A DNA stretch of 64,000 nt from Arthrobacter citreus (GCA_013200995.1 CP053688.1:2728001-2792000), one strand, 5' to 3'. Shown: positions 9,801 through 18,340, numbered from the stretch's first letter. Translations and numbers: made by a program. Notes: a model not told the origin generated them from the letters alone.

Positions 9801-11057
9801 TAAAGTATAATTTTTACCATCTTGCACACCTGCATATTGATAAATATCAAGTGCAATAGATGACGCTCCTACAGTTAAAGCTAACGCTGCAGCTCCAGGT
9901 GCACCAACAGTATACATTTGGTCCCCACTATTTCCTGCCGCAATAACAGTAGTCACCCCACTTAAAACTGCGTTGTTTACCGCAATAGAAGTTGCAAAAA
10001 GTGGGTCATTTAATGTTGCCCCTAGAGACATATTAATGACATTCATACCGTCTTTCACAGCTCGGTCAATTCCAGCAATGATTGCATCTGTTGTTCCACT
10101 GCCATATGGACCAAGTACTTTGTAAGAATAAATATCAGATTCTGGAGCCGCACCAACAGTTTTATACTCACTATCTGCTTTTCCACGACCACCGATAATT
10201 CCCGCTACGTGCGTACCGTGTTCAGTATAATACGCACTTCCACTAACGAATTCAGCTTGTCCAGATTTTTTCCAATCTGTGTATGTTGTTTCCATTGGAT
10301 CATTGTCATTGTTAACGAAATCATATCCACCTTTATATGCATCTTTCAAATCTGGGTGGTTGTAGTCAATTCCTGTATCTAGAATTCCTATTTTAATTCC
10401 TTTTCCAGTAAAGCCTTCCGCATGTAATCGATCTAAAGCATCATAAGGTGTATAGTTGCCAACATTTGATTCATCAGCTTTTAGTTCATCGTTTTCCTTT
10501 GGAGGATCAATTGTAAATGTTCGGTTACTCCAAACTGCTTTAACAGCTTTTGATTTCAATAGATTTTTAATTTGGTTTGCTGGTAGACTCATCGAAACAC
10601 CATTAAAAGCATTTTTATATGAACGACTAATCGTATAATCTACTTTTTTAGTTTTACCACTTTCTAGTACTTGCCCAACATCTTCAGCAAATGTCTCGTG
10701 ATCTTGATCGACAAGTTTTGCTGCATCAGATGTAGTTAATGTTTTACCTTCTACACTCGCCTCAATTTGGGCTACTTTAGCAGGTTTATTTGCAAACTCT
10801 ACAATAACACTTGCTTGCTCTGAAGAATTTAAGTTAATATCTGAAGAAATTTGAAGACCTGTTTGTTCACTAGTCGAAAGCTGTTCAAGTGCTGCTCTTT
10901 GTTCTGAAGTTAGATTCGCTAGTATGTTTTCTACATTACTTGGACTTGCTGCTTTTGTGCTATTGACTACATGACCAAGTGAGCTCAACATAAAACCCGA
11001 AGTTAAAGCTAAAACGGTAAAGCTTTTTAAAAACTTTTTCTCTGTCTTATTCCCCAT
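6891..11057 (-). CDS. Vpr-like S8 subtilisin protease with C-terminal dockerin domain
   Basis: Secreted serine protease of 1388 residues. I start it at the ATG at 11057 (MGNKTEKKFL), because CTAGGAGGAAGAG sits just before it and the signal peptide then begins correctly; the frame is open further upstream without a good ribosome site. The signal peptide spans 1-36 and an I9-like propeptide about 80-185. The S8 domain has Asp227, His280, oxyanion Asn376 and Ser607, with a PA insert at about 430-545. Beta-rich regions follow. A dockerin begins at GDVNKDNVID, with a second, less canonical repeat ADFNFDKVVD. The C-terminal tail is YKGVTLDDVLTQLGLQ. It diverges more from the other tandem copies than they do from each other, and the central PA region differs most. 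An extracellular nutrient-protease role is inferred. Confidence 0.92.
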   Translation of the reverse strand: MGNKTEKKFLKSFTVLALTSGFMLSSLGHVVNSTKAASPSNVENILANLTSEQRAALEQLSTSEQTGLQISSDINLNSSEQASVIVEFANKPAKVAQIEASVEGKTLTTSDAAKLVDQDHETFAEDVGQVLESGKTKKVDYTISRSYKNAFNGVSMSLPANQIKNLLKSKAVKAVWSNRTFTIDPPKENDELKADESNVGNYTPYDALDRLHAEGFTGKGIKIGILDTGIDYNHPDLKDAYKGGYDFVNNDNDPMETTYTDWKKSGQAEFVSGSAYYTEHGTHVAGIIGGRGKADSEYKTVGAAPESDIYSYKVLGPYGSGTTDAIIAGIDRAVKDGMNVINMSLGATLNDPLFATSIAVNNAVLSGVTTVIAAGNSGDQMYTVGAPGAAALALTVGASSIALDIYQYAGVQDGKNYTLRQLARNYKDDLTTLKGKTYQLVDVGLANAADFKGKDLTGKIAFIKRGTTALIDKIKAAKAAGAAGVLMYNDETNKAEGPIQAFLGESVDAIPAFSVSNDDGNTIAAAIKAGKTDFTFGDFTKLKTASDELAQFSSRGPTRVNYDIKPEVTAPGVSILSTVPFYVNDKTVDGSKPEDYKYSYERLSGTSMATPYVAGVSALLLQSNKDLKPEDIKSILMNTADPLSKAYSVFEEGSGRVDAYEAIHSNVELEVVDKTPTIINGKEKSIQELTGGMSFGSFGFDDKDIADSRTVTLKNRSEKSKTFNVDVKFQTGLRGSKDAAQNNVTLSGPSTVKLNGISQKSIKFNLSIPKTAEKGTYEGYITFTNTQDPTETYQIPFGGRVINEGIDSVDALPMFSTDTAWPENAWPFESYSFSLKSHMKTLEVVLQDATTGEDLGLLGTLSPIVLNENQTYYVTKGFTGTYYPFTGDSKNPISYLPEFAQPGRYKIKMVGSNEQGKTFTKSSEFIYDQGAPTMTSSFDSLDQKVIEYNDSQFDSNGQFLYDFNINLNDPETEEASKLGFPVDQSDNSVVTFYNGPWPKAPIYTDKNGNYTDKLVVRKQAAPLQVQFYGMDYARNVIGNAFNMLRVVFVDHNLPYYYLKANKQIVSNGDTVNYSVRSNNVKNLKTSKITIPVDPNLASIENVVVNDAVKQYGDAQVSVAAVQTSPSNTNYTITFTYLGDKALPEDLQLFNFDLKTAKKFTDGLYGGSAFNWYSMTASTIDQSNVETNNVYSYMESIKYKPTYSRLDGTVQVEGAKDSSGQPIYAMDLSKVGANVTVTSYDGKTTATPSSLNKSGQYIIEGLKAEVNPYTLTVDLPGHFTMNKQVVLSNNVRGEIVGKRLAFNLPTAAAGDVNKDNVIDILDALAVQTYWGTNKAAADFNFDKVVDKKDMDYIVKNFGLKNPTVSNAPKAKTAYKGVTLDDVLTQLGLQ

Positions 11058-11387
11058 TTCTCTTCCTCCTAGATCGTTTACAACAAAGTAGATTTCTACA
11101 TTGAAGTTCAAAAATATTCTTACTTTGACAAATTCTGAAATATTTCCCAAAAAATAAACAAACAAATTGTCATTTATTCAATTTAATTATTGAGAATTTT
11201 CATTTTTTTTACAATTGGGTTAATGAAGTTTTATACCACAGGGTTTACAGAACAATTCAGGAGAAAGTTCGACAAAATTTCCGTTAAATGTTTATAAACT
11301 TTTGGTATAAATTTTACTATTTTATTTAAATATAAATTTCTTATATATATATATCGATTTCTTATATGATGATCAACTTACTAGTTA
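11058..11387. promoter_or_regulatory. Upstream region of the 6891-11057 protease gene
   Basis: TAACCCAATTG (11222-11212, minus) lies 155 bp upstream of the start, the same distance as in the two other tandem proteases. The rest is AT-rich. I found no small gene here, in particular no pheromone-like peptide gene behind the neighbouring RRNPP regulator. Confidence 0.4.
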
Positions 11388-11430
11388 AAAAAAGCCTTTA
11401 GACAACGAATACTCGTTATCTAAAGACTTT
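11388..11430. terminator. Bidirectional terminator after the RRNPP regulator
   Basis: AAGCCTTTAGACAACGA (11392-11408) pairs with TCGTTATCTAAAGACTTT, with a four-base loop. T-rich tracts follow on both strands. The hairpin overlaps the stop codon of the regulator. Confidence 0.85.
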
Positions 11431-12685
11431 AATTTAACACTTGAGTCATCAATTTAAAGTGTTGATCTACTTCAATTGCTTTCTCATATTCTTCTTTCTC
11501 GACATAATAATTGTATAAGGTCTTTCCATATTGCTTAAAAAATGAAGTATTATTTGTCGCAATAAACTGTGGTACGACTACGTCAGCTAAAAATTGATAA
11601 TATTGGCTTAGATTTTTTTTACATTTCAAGGCTAACAGTTTATAAAGATTGAGATATATTGGGCATTGTTTCTTTGCTAATTTCAAACCTGCGTCTATTT
11701 TTTCTAAAATGTTTTCTTTTTTTAATAACTTTCCATCTAAACATGCTTCAGTAAAATGATACAATCGCCTTAAATACTTTATTGACGATTTATCAGTTAG
11801 TAAAAATGCTTCTTCAAAATAACTAACAGCTTGATCATATTTCCCTTTTTTGTATAACTCTTCTCCTAGATTATATAAAATATTTATTTTACTTTCTTGA
11901 GCACCTAAAATCATACAATTATGGATCAGATTCTTATAATTTTCGACTAACTCTAAAAAATCAATATCTCTTTCACTATCGAATTGCATTAGCATCAAGA
12001 TTTGAGCATTCATAGCATTCACATGATTATATGTTTTATTAAAAAATTGCAGTGCTTTCTCGGCATAATTAAATGCAGATACCTTTGCATTTGCATAGTG
12101 ATACGCAAGTGCTAGGTGGAAGTAATATTCTTCATTATTATATTCCGCTAAGTTAATTTGTTTTAAAAGATTCACAGCAATTTGACATTCTTCACATTCA
12201 ATCGTTCTAAAAGTACTAATACAATACATTCCTTTAATGTGGAGAAGAAGATTTTTTTCATAATTTGATAAGGTCGGAAACTCTTTTTCCACGTTTTCAA
12301 TTATGCTTTTTGCTTCTTTAAACATATTTTTGTGAAGATAATATCTCCCCGTTAAAAGCGTATAGTTTGCAGCATGTTTAGAGGCCATAATAAACGGGTT
12401 TTTTTCTAATTCCAATTTAATGCCTTCAATTTGTGCTGTTCTTTGCATTATGATTGCCTGATTCCAATCATTCAAGTGCTTTTCAATAAGATATAAAGAT
12501 TCAATTTCTTTATTAATATCAATTTCTAATTTATTGGCTAATTTGTATATAATTTCAGGAGATAATGTAACTTTTCCACTTTCAAACCTACTAATATACG
12601 CTTTACCACAAATACCTTCACCCAATTTAGATTGACTGATCCCTTTTTTCTCTCGATAATACTTGATGATTTCCCCAACTAACAT
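11429..12685 (-). CDS. RRNPP-type regulator: XRE helix-turn-helix plus TPR repeats (NprR/PlcR-like)
   Basis: Cytoplasmic transcription factor of 418 residues. I start it at ATG 12685 (MLVGEIIKYYREKKGISQSK) behind GGGAGG at six bases; a longer frame begins at 12709. Residues 5-60 are an XRE-type DNA-binding domain (ISQSKLGEGICGKAYISRFESGK). The rest is alpha-helical with TPR-like repeats, clearest at about 265-300 (ILYNLGEELYKKGKYDQAVSYF). Length and layout fit NprR and related quorum-sensing receptors, which control exoproteases in Bacillus. It lies directly upstream of, and on the same strand as, the protease block. A terminator overlaps its stop codon and no peptide gene follows, so it may sense a distant or non-cognate peptide, or none. 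A cre-like site lies upstream. A protease-control role is inference. Confidence 0.8.
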   Translation of the reverse strand: MLVGEIIKYYREKKGISQSKLGEGICGKAYISRFESGKVTLSPEIIYKLANKLEIDINKEIESLYLIEKHLNDWNQAIIMQRTAQIEGIKLELEKNPFIMASKHAANYTLLTGRYYLHKNMFKEAKSIIENVEKEFPTLSNYEKNLLLHIKGMYCISTFRTIECEECQIAVNLLKQINLAEYNNEEYYFHLALAYHYANAKVSAFNYAEKALQFFNKTYNHVNAMNAQILMLMQFDSERDIDFLELVENYKNLIHNCMILGAQESKINILYNLGEELYKKGKYDQAVSYFEEAFLLTDKSSIKYLRRLYHFTEACLDGKLLKKENILEKIDAGLKLAKKQCPIYLNLYKLLALKCKKNLSQYYQFLADVVVPQFIATNNTSFFKQYGKTLYNYYVEKEEYEKAIEVDQHFKLMTQVLN

Positions 12686-12761
12686 GTTTAGCCTCCCTAT
12701 TTTAGACAACGATCAAATTGAACAATAAAGCATCGTATATTGAGAAATTTTTCTAATTTTA

Positions 12762-12775
12762 AGAAAGCGCTTGAA
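12762..12775. promoter_or_regulatory. Possible CcpA (cre) site
   Basis: AGAAAGCGCTTGAA has the AAGCGCTT core of a catabolite-response element but imperfect flanks. It lies about 80 bp upstream of the RRNPP gene start. Confidence 0.3.
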
Positions 12776-12914
12776 AAATTGAAAGATTTAGTTCAACATT
12801 AATATTATTTTTATAATTCTCATGTACTTGATTGAAACTTTAGAAGAATACTATTTATTAAAACCAATTCTATATTTGCAAAATGATTAAGTAAATTTAC
12901 ATTTTTTAAAGATA

Positions 12915-12933
12915 ACTTCACGAATTGTGAAGT
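12915..12933. promoter_or_regulatory. Palindrome ACTTCAC-GAATT-GTGAAGT, candidate operator
   Basis: Perfect 7-bp inverted repeat with a 5-bp centre, 72 bp before the LysR start, in the divergent region between the RRNPP and LysR genes. The rest of 12686-13004 shows no gene. Confidence 0.45.
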
Positions 12934-13004
12934 AAAAAAGAAACAAAATTTCTATTTCAGAAAAGTTCTTTTCGTTGTATGAAAGGATAAAGGTGGTCAC
13001 GTTA

Positions 13005-13907
13005 ATGCATTTAGAAAAACTAGAGATTTTAGTGGAAGTGGCTAAAACAGGGTCGATTTCAATCGCTGCAGAAAATCTTCATGTAAGTCAATCCGGTATA
13101 AGCCAAGCAATCACTAAAATAGAGGAAGAGCTAGGAATCAAAATCTTCAATCGCTCTAGATTAGGCGCAAGTTTAACAGTAGATGGGGCAAAAATTGTGG
13201 AAAAATCACAAGAAATCCTCTTAAAATACACAGAAATAAAAGCAATAGCTCAAAAAAGTTTAGATACCCAAATCAGTGAACTTAGAGTTTCAATGGTGCC
13301 AGCATTTGTTAATTACTTATTGACACCATTAGTAGAATTTAAGGATCAACATTTGAATTTACATATAGACATTTTAGAAAGCACTACTGAACGTACAATT
13401 GAAATCATTAAAAAAAATCAAGTAGATATTGGGATTATCTGTTTTTATGAAGGGATTACAAAAAATTTAGAGGAGTTTAATTGCGAAGAATTAATAGATG
13501 GAAAAATGAAAGCATATGTAAAAAAGGACTCGCCTTTTGCAATTTCAAAAAAAATAACACCAGAAGAATTACTTCAGCAGAAATTTGTTCTGTATAACGG
13601 TGATTATATAAGATGGTTTACACATAACTTCCAACGTAACATCGGAGAATTAACGATTTTATTTTCTTCCAATCATACTGAGGAATTATTAAGGGCTATA
13701 TTAAATGGAAATGCTATTACATGGGGACCAAATTTTTCAATAAAAAATCATCCGTATATATTGAATGGCGAACTTGTTGAAGTCGATATCGTAAATTACG
13801 AACCTCTACATTCAACTCTTGGCGTAATTACTTCAAAAAAGAAGATTTTATCAAAAGTTGAAAAACAATTCATCAACTTTTTGAGATCTGAACTAACTTC
13901 ATATTGA
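13005..13907 (+). CDS. LysR-family transcriptional regulator
   Basis: Standard-length LysR regulator (300 residues). The ATG at 13005 is chosen because AAAGGTGG lies eight bases upstream and the protein then starts MHLEKLEILVEVAKTGSISI, aligning with its paralogue at 20350-21246; a TTG at 12975 would add ten unlikely residues. The winged helix-turn-helix spans about 1-60 (AAENLHVSQSGISQAITKIE) and a LysR substrate-binding fold about 88-295. It is transcribed away from the RRNPP gene, and a terminator follows. The effector and targets are unknown. The two LysR paralogues bracket the WxL locus, so that locus or the proteases are plausible targets, but nothing proves this. Confidence 0.88.
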   Translation: MHLEKLEILVEVAKTGSISIAAENLHVSQSGISQAITKIEEELGIKIFNRSRLGASLTVDGAKIVEKSQEILLKYTEIKAIAQKSLDTQISELRVSMVPAFVNYLLTPLVEFKDQHLNLHIDILESTTERTIEIIKKNQVDIGIICFYEGITKNLEEFNCEELIDGKMKAYVKKDSPFAISKKITPEELLQQKFVLYNGDYIRWFTHNFQRNIGELTILFSSNHTEELLRAILNGNAITWGPNFSIKNHPYILNGELVEVDIVNYEPLHSTLGVITSKKKILSKVEKQFINFLRSELTSY

Positions 13908-13911
13908 TAAG

Positions 13912-13955
13912 AAAAGGGAACATTTCAAAAAAGAAATGAGCCTTTTTTTATTTTT
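13912..13955 (+). terminator. Terminator after the LysR gene
   Basis: AAAAGG and ATTTC pair with GAAAT and CCTTTTTT, followed by a T-rich tract. Confidence 0.65.
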
Positions 13956-13993
13956 CTAATATACTTTTTTCGTTATTCCACAATACAAATTCC

Positions 13994-14023
13994 AAAATAA
14001 AAAACCACTTTTATAGAGTGGTT
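13994..14023 (-). terminator. Terminator of the WxL locus
   Basis: AACCACT / AGTGGTT stem read on the minus strand, followed by TTTTTTATTTT, 22 bp after the stop of the WxL adhesin. Confidence 0.75.
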
Positions 14024-14044
14024 GATATAAAATATAGAGTTTTT

Positions 14045-16429
14045 TTATGGAGCATCTGTAAGAGTCCAATTTATTATTGTCGTGTAATTCTCTGAATATA
14101 CATCACTAAAATCTGTTTTTACTAATATCCCTCTATGATCTGTCCAATCCACATGCGTAATTTGATCATCACCAGTAGTTTGTTGGAAAACTACTAACTC
14201 ATTATTATTTAAAGATGTTGAATTACCAAAACGATCGACAAAAACTAAAGCATTTATCATTTTATGATTAGGATTAGAAGTAGATGTTAACGGCTCGTCA
14301 ATCGATGCTCTAATCGTCCATTCGCTACCAGATCCTCTTGAATCAAATACCGACATTCCTAAGCTAGTCTCAGTTCTTAAAACATAGGTATCCGAACTAG
14401 TAATTGAAGTCGTCTTAAAATTAATCGTATTTGGGATTTTATCAAATTTTAAAATTGGAATTTCTGGCTTTGTAACCGTTATTTTTGTTGCCGCTTTAAA
14501 TGTTGCATCATGATAAACTGTATCGGTTTCCGGGTTCTTATTATTATTCCTGTCTGTTAAAAAGACTTGTATTATATCGCCTTCTTCAAGTGGACTATTT
14601 AAAGGAATTTCCCACTTACCATCAGGATCCACTTTTATTTCTTCCAGTAAATCTAATTCACGACCATTCAGTGTAGCTGTTACTTTTGCTCCAGGTTCAT
14701 CACTTAATCCACTTATTTTTTGATTAGTAACAGTAACTGGATTATTGATCGTTACAGGAGTAGGAGGAGTAACGTCTTTTACTGTAATTGAAATTTGATT
14801 CTCATCGATTGGATCATTTTCTTTAAGAACTACGGCTGTAAATACCGTATCTTCTTTATAAAATTTATCTAAATTAATAACAAATTCACCATTTGAATTC
14901 GTTGTAACATTCCATATTTTATCATCTTCATTATTCGAAACTTTCAAACTAACTTGTCCATCCCCTGCTGTAATACCAGCCAAAGTAACTTTACCTGATA
15001 GCTTCTTATCAGCGTTCGTCAATTCATTTAATGTAATAACTGGATTCATATTCGTTCCAGAGATTCTAGAAAAAGTTTTACCTTTATAATTTGTTTGAAT
15101 AGTAGGATCACTTGCAGATATCGGTATGCCACTTGAATCAGTAGTTAAACTTGCATGATCCCAGCTATACGATGGAGTACTATCTAAGTTTGTTCCTTTT
15201 GTCCATGCATTTACTTCTGAATTGGCGATTTCAAACGTAGCACCTGTTCCAAGTTGTACCGCATAGCCGTTATTACTAGATAGATTATTATTATTTCGAA
15301 TATCGTACAAAGCTGGTTTAGATAATAATAATTTTGATCCAGTAGATGTTAAATTAATAATCGGTGAAGTACTATTACCAACTACAAAAAAGTTAGCGCC
15401 TTCTTTTACATTAATCAAAATATCTTTAACTAAATGTCGTCTTGCATCAATTCCGATGACATTACTTCCTTTACTTAAACTTGAGGCTTTAAACGTTGCT
15501 CCTTTTTCAATATTTAATGACGATTTATCTTGATGGAATGCAACTGAAACGCCTTGTTTTTCTACATCTAATACTCCACCTGGTGCTATATTAATCGAAT
15601 CATAATACTGAAAAATCCCTGGATAAGTGGCACCATTAGTTGTCCCTCTTAATGTAACAGTAGCACCTTCTTTTACATTAAATTGATGGCTAGTTATTCC
15701 TGTTGAACTAACTCCATCTTGAAACCAAATAATTGAATAGTCGTAAAAACTAATAAACCCTTCATATGTTGAATTAGGCAAAAATGTCATTCCGCCTGTG
15801 TAAACATTTTCTGCTCTTGTATAAACTTTATTCGTTCCATCGAATGTAAAGTTACTTTTAGAAGCAGCAGCTAATCGTTCCATTTCCTTATTCGTCGTAA
15901 TGTTTTTAAAAGAAAGTGACCAAAATTCACTTCTATAATCGTGATAATATGTTTGAACAAAAGCAAAGACTGTTTTATTAACTAAAGTTGCATCTTCAAC
16001 TGAAAAATTATACTGTGTTGCATTTGTGATATTTTGAAGACGAATCCAGCTTGTATTTAAATCAATTTTATGATTATTACCATAAATTTTAATATCATGT
16101 CCTTGTACTAGGATTTCATAACCTGCCGGAGCACCTGTAATATCATCCACAATATTTATTTCTGTAATATTTACATTCCGAATTGCATCTCTAAATTGAA
16201 CAAAATTTGAAACATCAACAGCCGAAGCCTTTGTTTTAGATTGACTTGAAGTATCATTCTCAGAAGATTCATCTATAGGAGTTTGGGCATCATTTTCTGT
16301 TAACTCAATCGAAGTAATGTCAGACGCGTCAATTCCGTTGTCTTCAGCAAGTGTAACTAGGCTAAATTGATTAGATAATACAACTGTTATGAAGGAGACT
16401 AAAATTAATTTCTTTAGGCAACGGATCAT
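14045..16429 (-). CDS. WxL-domain surface protein with pectate-lyase-like adhesive domain
   Basis: Exported protein of 794 residues. A signal peptide covers about 1-28, then an acidic Ser/Thr linker. A pectate-lyase-like adhesive repeat region follows at about 75-430 (it opens FRDAIRNVNITEINIVDDIT, typical of such domains in WxL proteins). Two Ig-like modules span about 475-630. The C-terminal WxL domain (about 640-794) carries both motifs, WTI near 703 and the final WTLTDAP. WxL domains bind the peptidoglycan surface non-covalently. The start ATG has AAAGGGTG seven bases upstream. It is the last gene of a three-gene locus with a WxL-interacting protein and a small WxL protein. It probably acts as an adhesin or matrix binder; the ligand is unknown. 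Confidence 0.85.
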   Translation of the reverse strand: MIRCLKKLILVSFITVVLSNQFSLVTLAEDNGIDASDITSIELTENDAQTPIDESSENDTSSQSKTKASAVDVSNFVQFRDAIRNVNITEINIVDDITGAPAGYEILVQGHDIKIYGNNHKIDLNTSWIRLQNITNATQYNFSVEDATLVNKTVFAFVQTYYHDYRSEFWSLSFKNITTNKEMERLAAASKSNFTFDGTNKVYTRAENVYTGGMTFLPNSTYEGFISFYDYSIIWFQDGVSSTGITSHQFNVKEGATVTLRGTTNGATYPGIFQYYDSINIAPGGVLDVEKQGVSVAFHQDKSSLNIEKGATFKASSLSKGSNVIGIDARRHLVKDILINVKEGANFFVVGNSTSPIINLTSTGSKLLLSKPALYDIRNNNNLSSNNGYAVQLGTGATFEIANSEVNAWTKGTNLDSTPSYSWDHASLTTDSSGIPISASDPTIQTNYKGKTFSRISGTNMNPVITLNELTNADKKLSGKVTLAGITAGDGQVSLKVSNNEDDKIWNVTTNSNGEFVINLDKFYKEDTVFTAVVLKENDPIDENQISITVKDVTPPTPVTINNPVTVTNQKISGLSDEPGAKVTATLNGRELDLLEEIKVDPDGKWEIPLNSPLEEGDIIQVFLTDRNNNKNPETDTVYHDATFKAATKITVTKPEIPILKFDKIPNTINFKTTSITSSDTYVLRTETSLGMSVFDSRGSGSEWTIRASIDEPLTSTSNPNHKMINALVFVDRFGNSTSLNNNELVVFQQTTGDDQITHVDWTDHRGILVKTDFSDVYSENYTTIINWTLTDAP

Positions 16430-16449
16430 TACTTTTCACCCTTTCAAAC

Positions 16450-17490
16450 TCATTCTGGATTTTCCGATTGTACTTTTTCCTTTTTTCTTTTTTTGAAAAT
16501 AAATAAAATAATCAAACCAATTAAAAGTAGTGCTCCACCTCCAATATAAATCCAATAATTGTTTTGCTCGATTTCAACAGCCTTATTGTTCAGTTCCTTT
16601 GCTTCTTTGCCAATTGTAAATAATTCATCCCATTCCCAAACTTGAGTTCCAATAATCGCTTTCATCTTTAATCGATAAGTTCCAGGTTCAATTGGGTTAT
16701 TATTTAAATCAATTGCATAATCGAAATTTGAATTGGGTGCCATACTCATCTCAGCTTTTTTTGAGCTATATACGATTTTGTTAGATCCTTCTTTATAAAT
16801 TTTTGCATCAATACTCATATCCTTCACAATTGAGGCTTCACTATTTTGAATAGTCGCAGCAATTGAAGTATGATAATTCACTAATTTAGGTTTAATTTCT
16901 AGCAAGTGTAAATCCGGATTAACTTCCTTTGTATTTTCAGTCAATTTAATTCCAACTACATATGCATATTCATTCTTTATTTGAATGCTTTTATCTGCGG
17001 AGACTGTTTTTGCTTCTTCTGCTTTTTTCTTAAAGTGTACAGCCCCTACAATAACTCCATTATATTCATCATTAGGCATTGTAATTGAAAATGAAACTAC
17101 CTTAGATTTTCCAGATGGAATCACAACTTCTTTATGAGTCTCTTTTACAAGTTCGGTTAATGGATAAATTAAGGTTTTATCTGCTTTATTGCGATCTGTT
17201 TCAGAATAATCAATAAGACCATTATCATTTGTTGTAGCAAAAGTAATATTCGCTTCGATTGTTTTTTCCTTTTTACTATTATTAAACACTTCGATTTTAA
17301 GATCCTGATGTTGTCCTGGAGTCATTTTTAAATCAAAGTAGGATTTCAAATGATCAATTTGATTAGTTGGAATACTCGCTCTTACTGAAAAATCGATATC
17401 ATTTTCAGCCTTTACAGATAAAGGGATAAACGCAAGAGATAGTAAAATTGCTGAAAAAATTAACAGTAATTTTTGACGTTTAATATCCAT
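16450..17490 (-). CDS. WxL-interacting membrane protein (DUF916/DUF3324)
   Basis: Membrane-anchored extracellular protein of 346 residues with a signal peptide at 1-29. An N-terminal domain of the DUF916 type (now WxLIP peptidoglycan-binding) covers about 30-150 and opens DFSVRASIPTNQ. A DUF3324-type domain (WxLIP host-binding) covers about 165-300. One transmembrane helix at about 315-337 is followed by a lysine-rich cytoplasmic tail. The start has AAGGAGG nine bases upstream. It is encoded between two WxL proteins, the arrangement known from enterococcal and lactobacillal WxL loci, where the protein binds WxL partners. The family assignment is strong; the partner relationship is taken from the family. 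Confidence 0.87.
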   Translation of the reverse strand: MDIKRQKLLLIFSAILLSLAFIPLSVKAENDIDFSVRASIPTNQIDHLKSYFDLKMTPGQHQDLKIEVFNNSKKEKTIEANITFATTNDNGLIDYSETDRNKADKTLIYPLTELVKETHKEVVIPSGKSKVVSFSITMPNDEYNGVIVGAVHFKKKAEEAKTVSADKSIQIKNEYAYVVGIKLTENTKEVNPDLHLLEIKPKLVNYHTSIAATIQNSEASIVKDMSIDAKIYKEGSNKIVYSSKKAEMSMAPNSNFDYAIDLNNNPIEPGTYRLKMKAIIGTQVWEWDELFTIGKEAKELNNKAVEIEQNNYWIYIGGGALLLIGLIILFIFKKRKKEKVQSENPE

Positions 17491-17512
17491 TTTTAATATT
17501 CCTCCTTAAAAT

Positions 17513-17600
17513 TAGAGACTTTCTATTATTTGACGTTCACCTATACTTTTTTAGTAAAATTTACTTATACATAATCCGTTCACTTAATAAAAAGTCTCTA
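17513..17600 (-). promoter_or_regulatory. Long stem-loop between the small WxL gene and the DUF916 gene
   Basis: TAGAGACTTT and AAAGTCTCTA form a 10-bp stem enclosing about 70 nt that contains the inner palindrome AGTAAATTTTACT. AATTTT follows, then the ribosome site of the next gene. It could be a partial terminator or an mRNA-processing element that keeps the downstream genes at lower dose. Confidence 0.5.
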
Positions 17601-17626
17601 CATCTTGTTGTTTGAAAACTTATCTA

Positions 17627-18340
17627 TTATAAACCAGGTGCATCCGTTAGTGTCCAAGTAATTGTTGCCTCATGACTACCGACTGTTGCTGAGCCGGCCG
17701 GAATTGTTAAAATGACATTATCGTTTAAGCTTCCATCATTTTCTTCTGGGCTTGGACCAAGCCACCTGGTTACCCATGTCCCTAAACCTGTACCAGATTT
17801 TGCTGAAACAACTGATGCTGTTGTGATTCCATCTGTATTTATGGTGATTGTATTATTTACTACAGGCGAGGTACCGTTGCTTATAGAAACTGTAGAACCG
17901 TTTTTAAATGTTATAACTGCTCCTGGTAATGAATCTGTGGTTCCATTAGTAAATTTACTTGCCTTAGCAATTACCGACCATCCATCTCCTGTACCGCGAC
18001 GATCTGTTACTTGAATAAATGGCTTTTTAGATTTAGATGAATATTCTTCTGTTCTATTTGAAATTTCATTTGAACCGAATTCAACTGATGAAACATAATC
18101 TAATGTTAATGAACCTGCATTTCCTGTAGGTGGATCTGTTGGGTCAGTTGGACCTGATGGCACTAAAGGTTCAGTTGGATTCGTAGGATTTACTGGTGTA
18201 ACTGAACCTGAACCTGCAACAAAAGTTATAGCTGCTTTTGAACTCCCTACAGATGATACTTCCGCAAAAGTTGAGTGAGCTGCTCCAACTAATGATGTCA
18301 TTCCAATTACACTAACAAGTGCGATTTTAGTAAATTTCAT
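17627..18340 (-). CDS. Small WxL-domain cell-surface protein
   Basis: Exported protein of about 237 residues. A signal peptide covers about 1-27 (MKFTKIALVSVIGMTSLVG). A proline/threonine-rich linker (PTNPTEPLVPSGPTDPTDPP) leads into one WxL domain with WSVIA near 120 and the C-terminal WTLTDAPGL. ATG 18340 is preferred on the signal sequence; GTG 18346 in the same frame is possible (AAGGGG lies 4 or 10 bases upstream). It is the first gene of the WxL locus, divergent from the Mga-like regulator. It would bind peptidoglycan non-covalently and pair with the DUF916-type protein. Confidence 0.87.
   Translation of the reverse strand: MKFTKIALVSVIGMTSLVGAAHSTFAEVSSVGSSKAAITFVAGSGSVTPVNPTNPTEPLVPSGPTDPTDPPTGNAGSLTLDYVSSVEFGSNEISNRTEEYSSKSKKPFIQVTDRRGTGDGWSVIAKASKFTNGTTDSLPGAVITFKNGSTVSISNGTSPVVNNTITINTDGITTASVVSAKSGTGLGTWVTRWLGPSPEENDGSLNDNVILTIPAGSATVGSHEATITWTLTDAPGL

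Noticed and set aside
1..11057. Insertion sequence or prophage origin of the protease array
   Set aside because: No transposase, integrase or terminal repeats are seen; tandem duplication explains the copies.
11058..11165. N-terminal extension of the third protease to 11165
   Set aside because: The 36 extra residues lack a ribosome site, and the strong AGGAGG precedes the ATG at 11057.
12824..12892. 22-codon frame (MYLIETLEEYYLLKPILYLQ) as the pheromone of the RRNPP regulator
   Set aside because: No signal peptide, no good ribosome site, and it lies on the strand opposite to the regulator and upstream of it.
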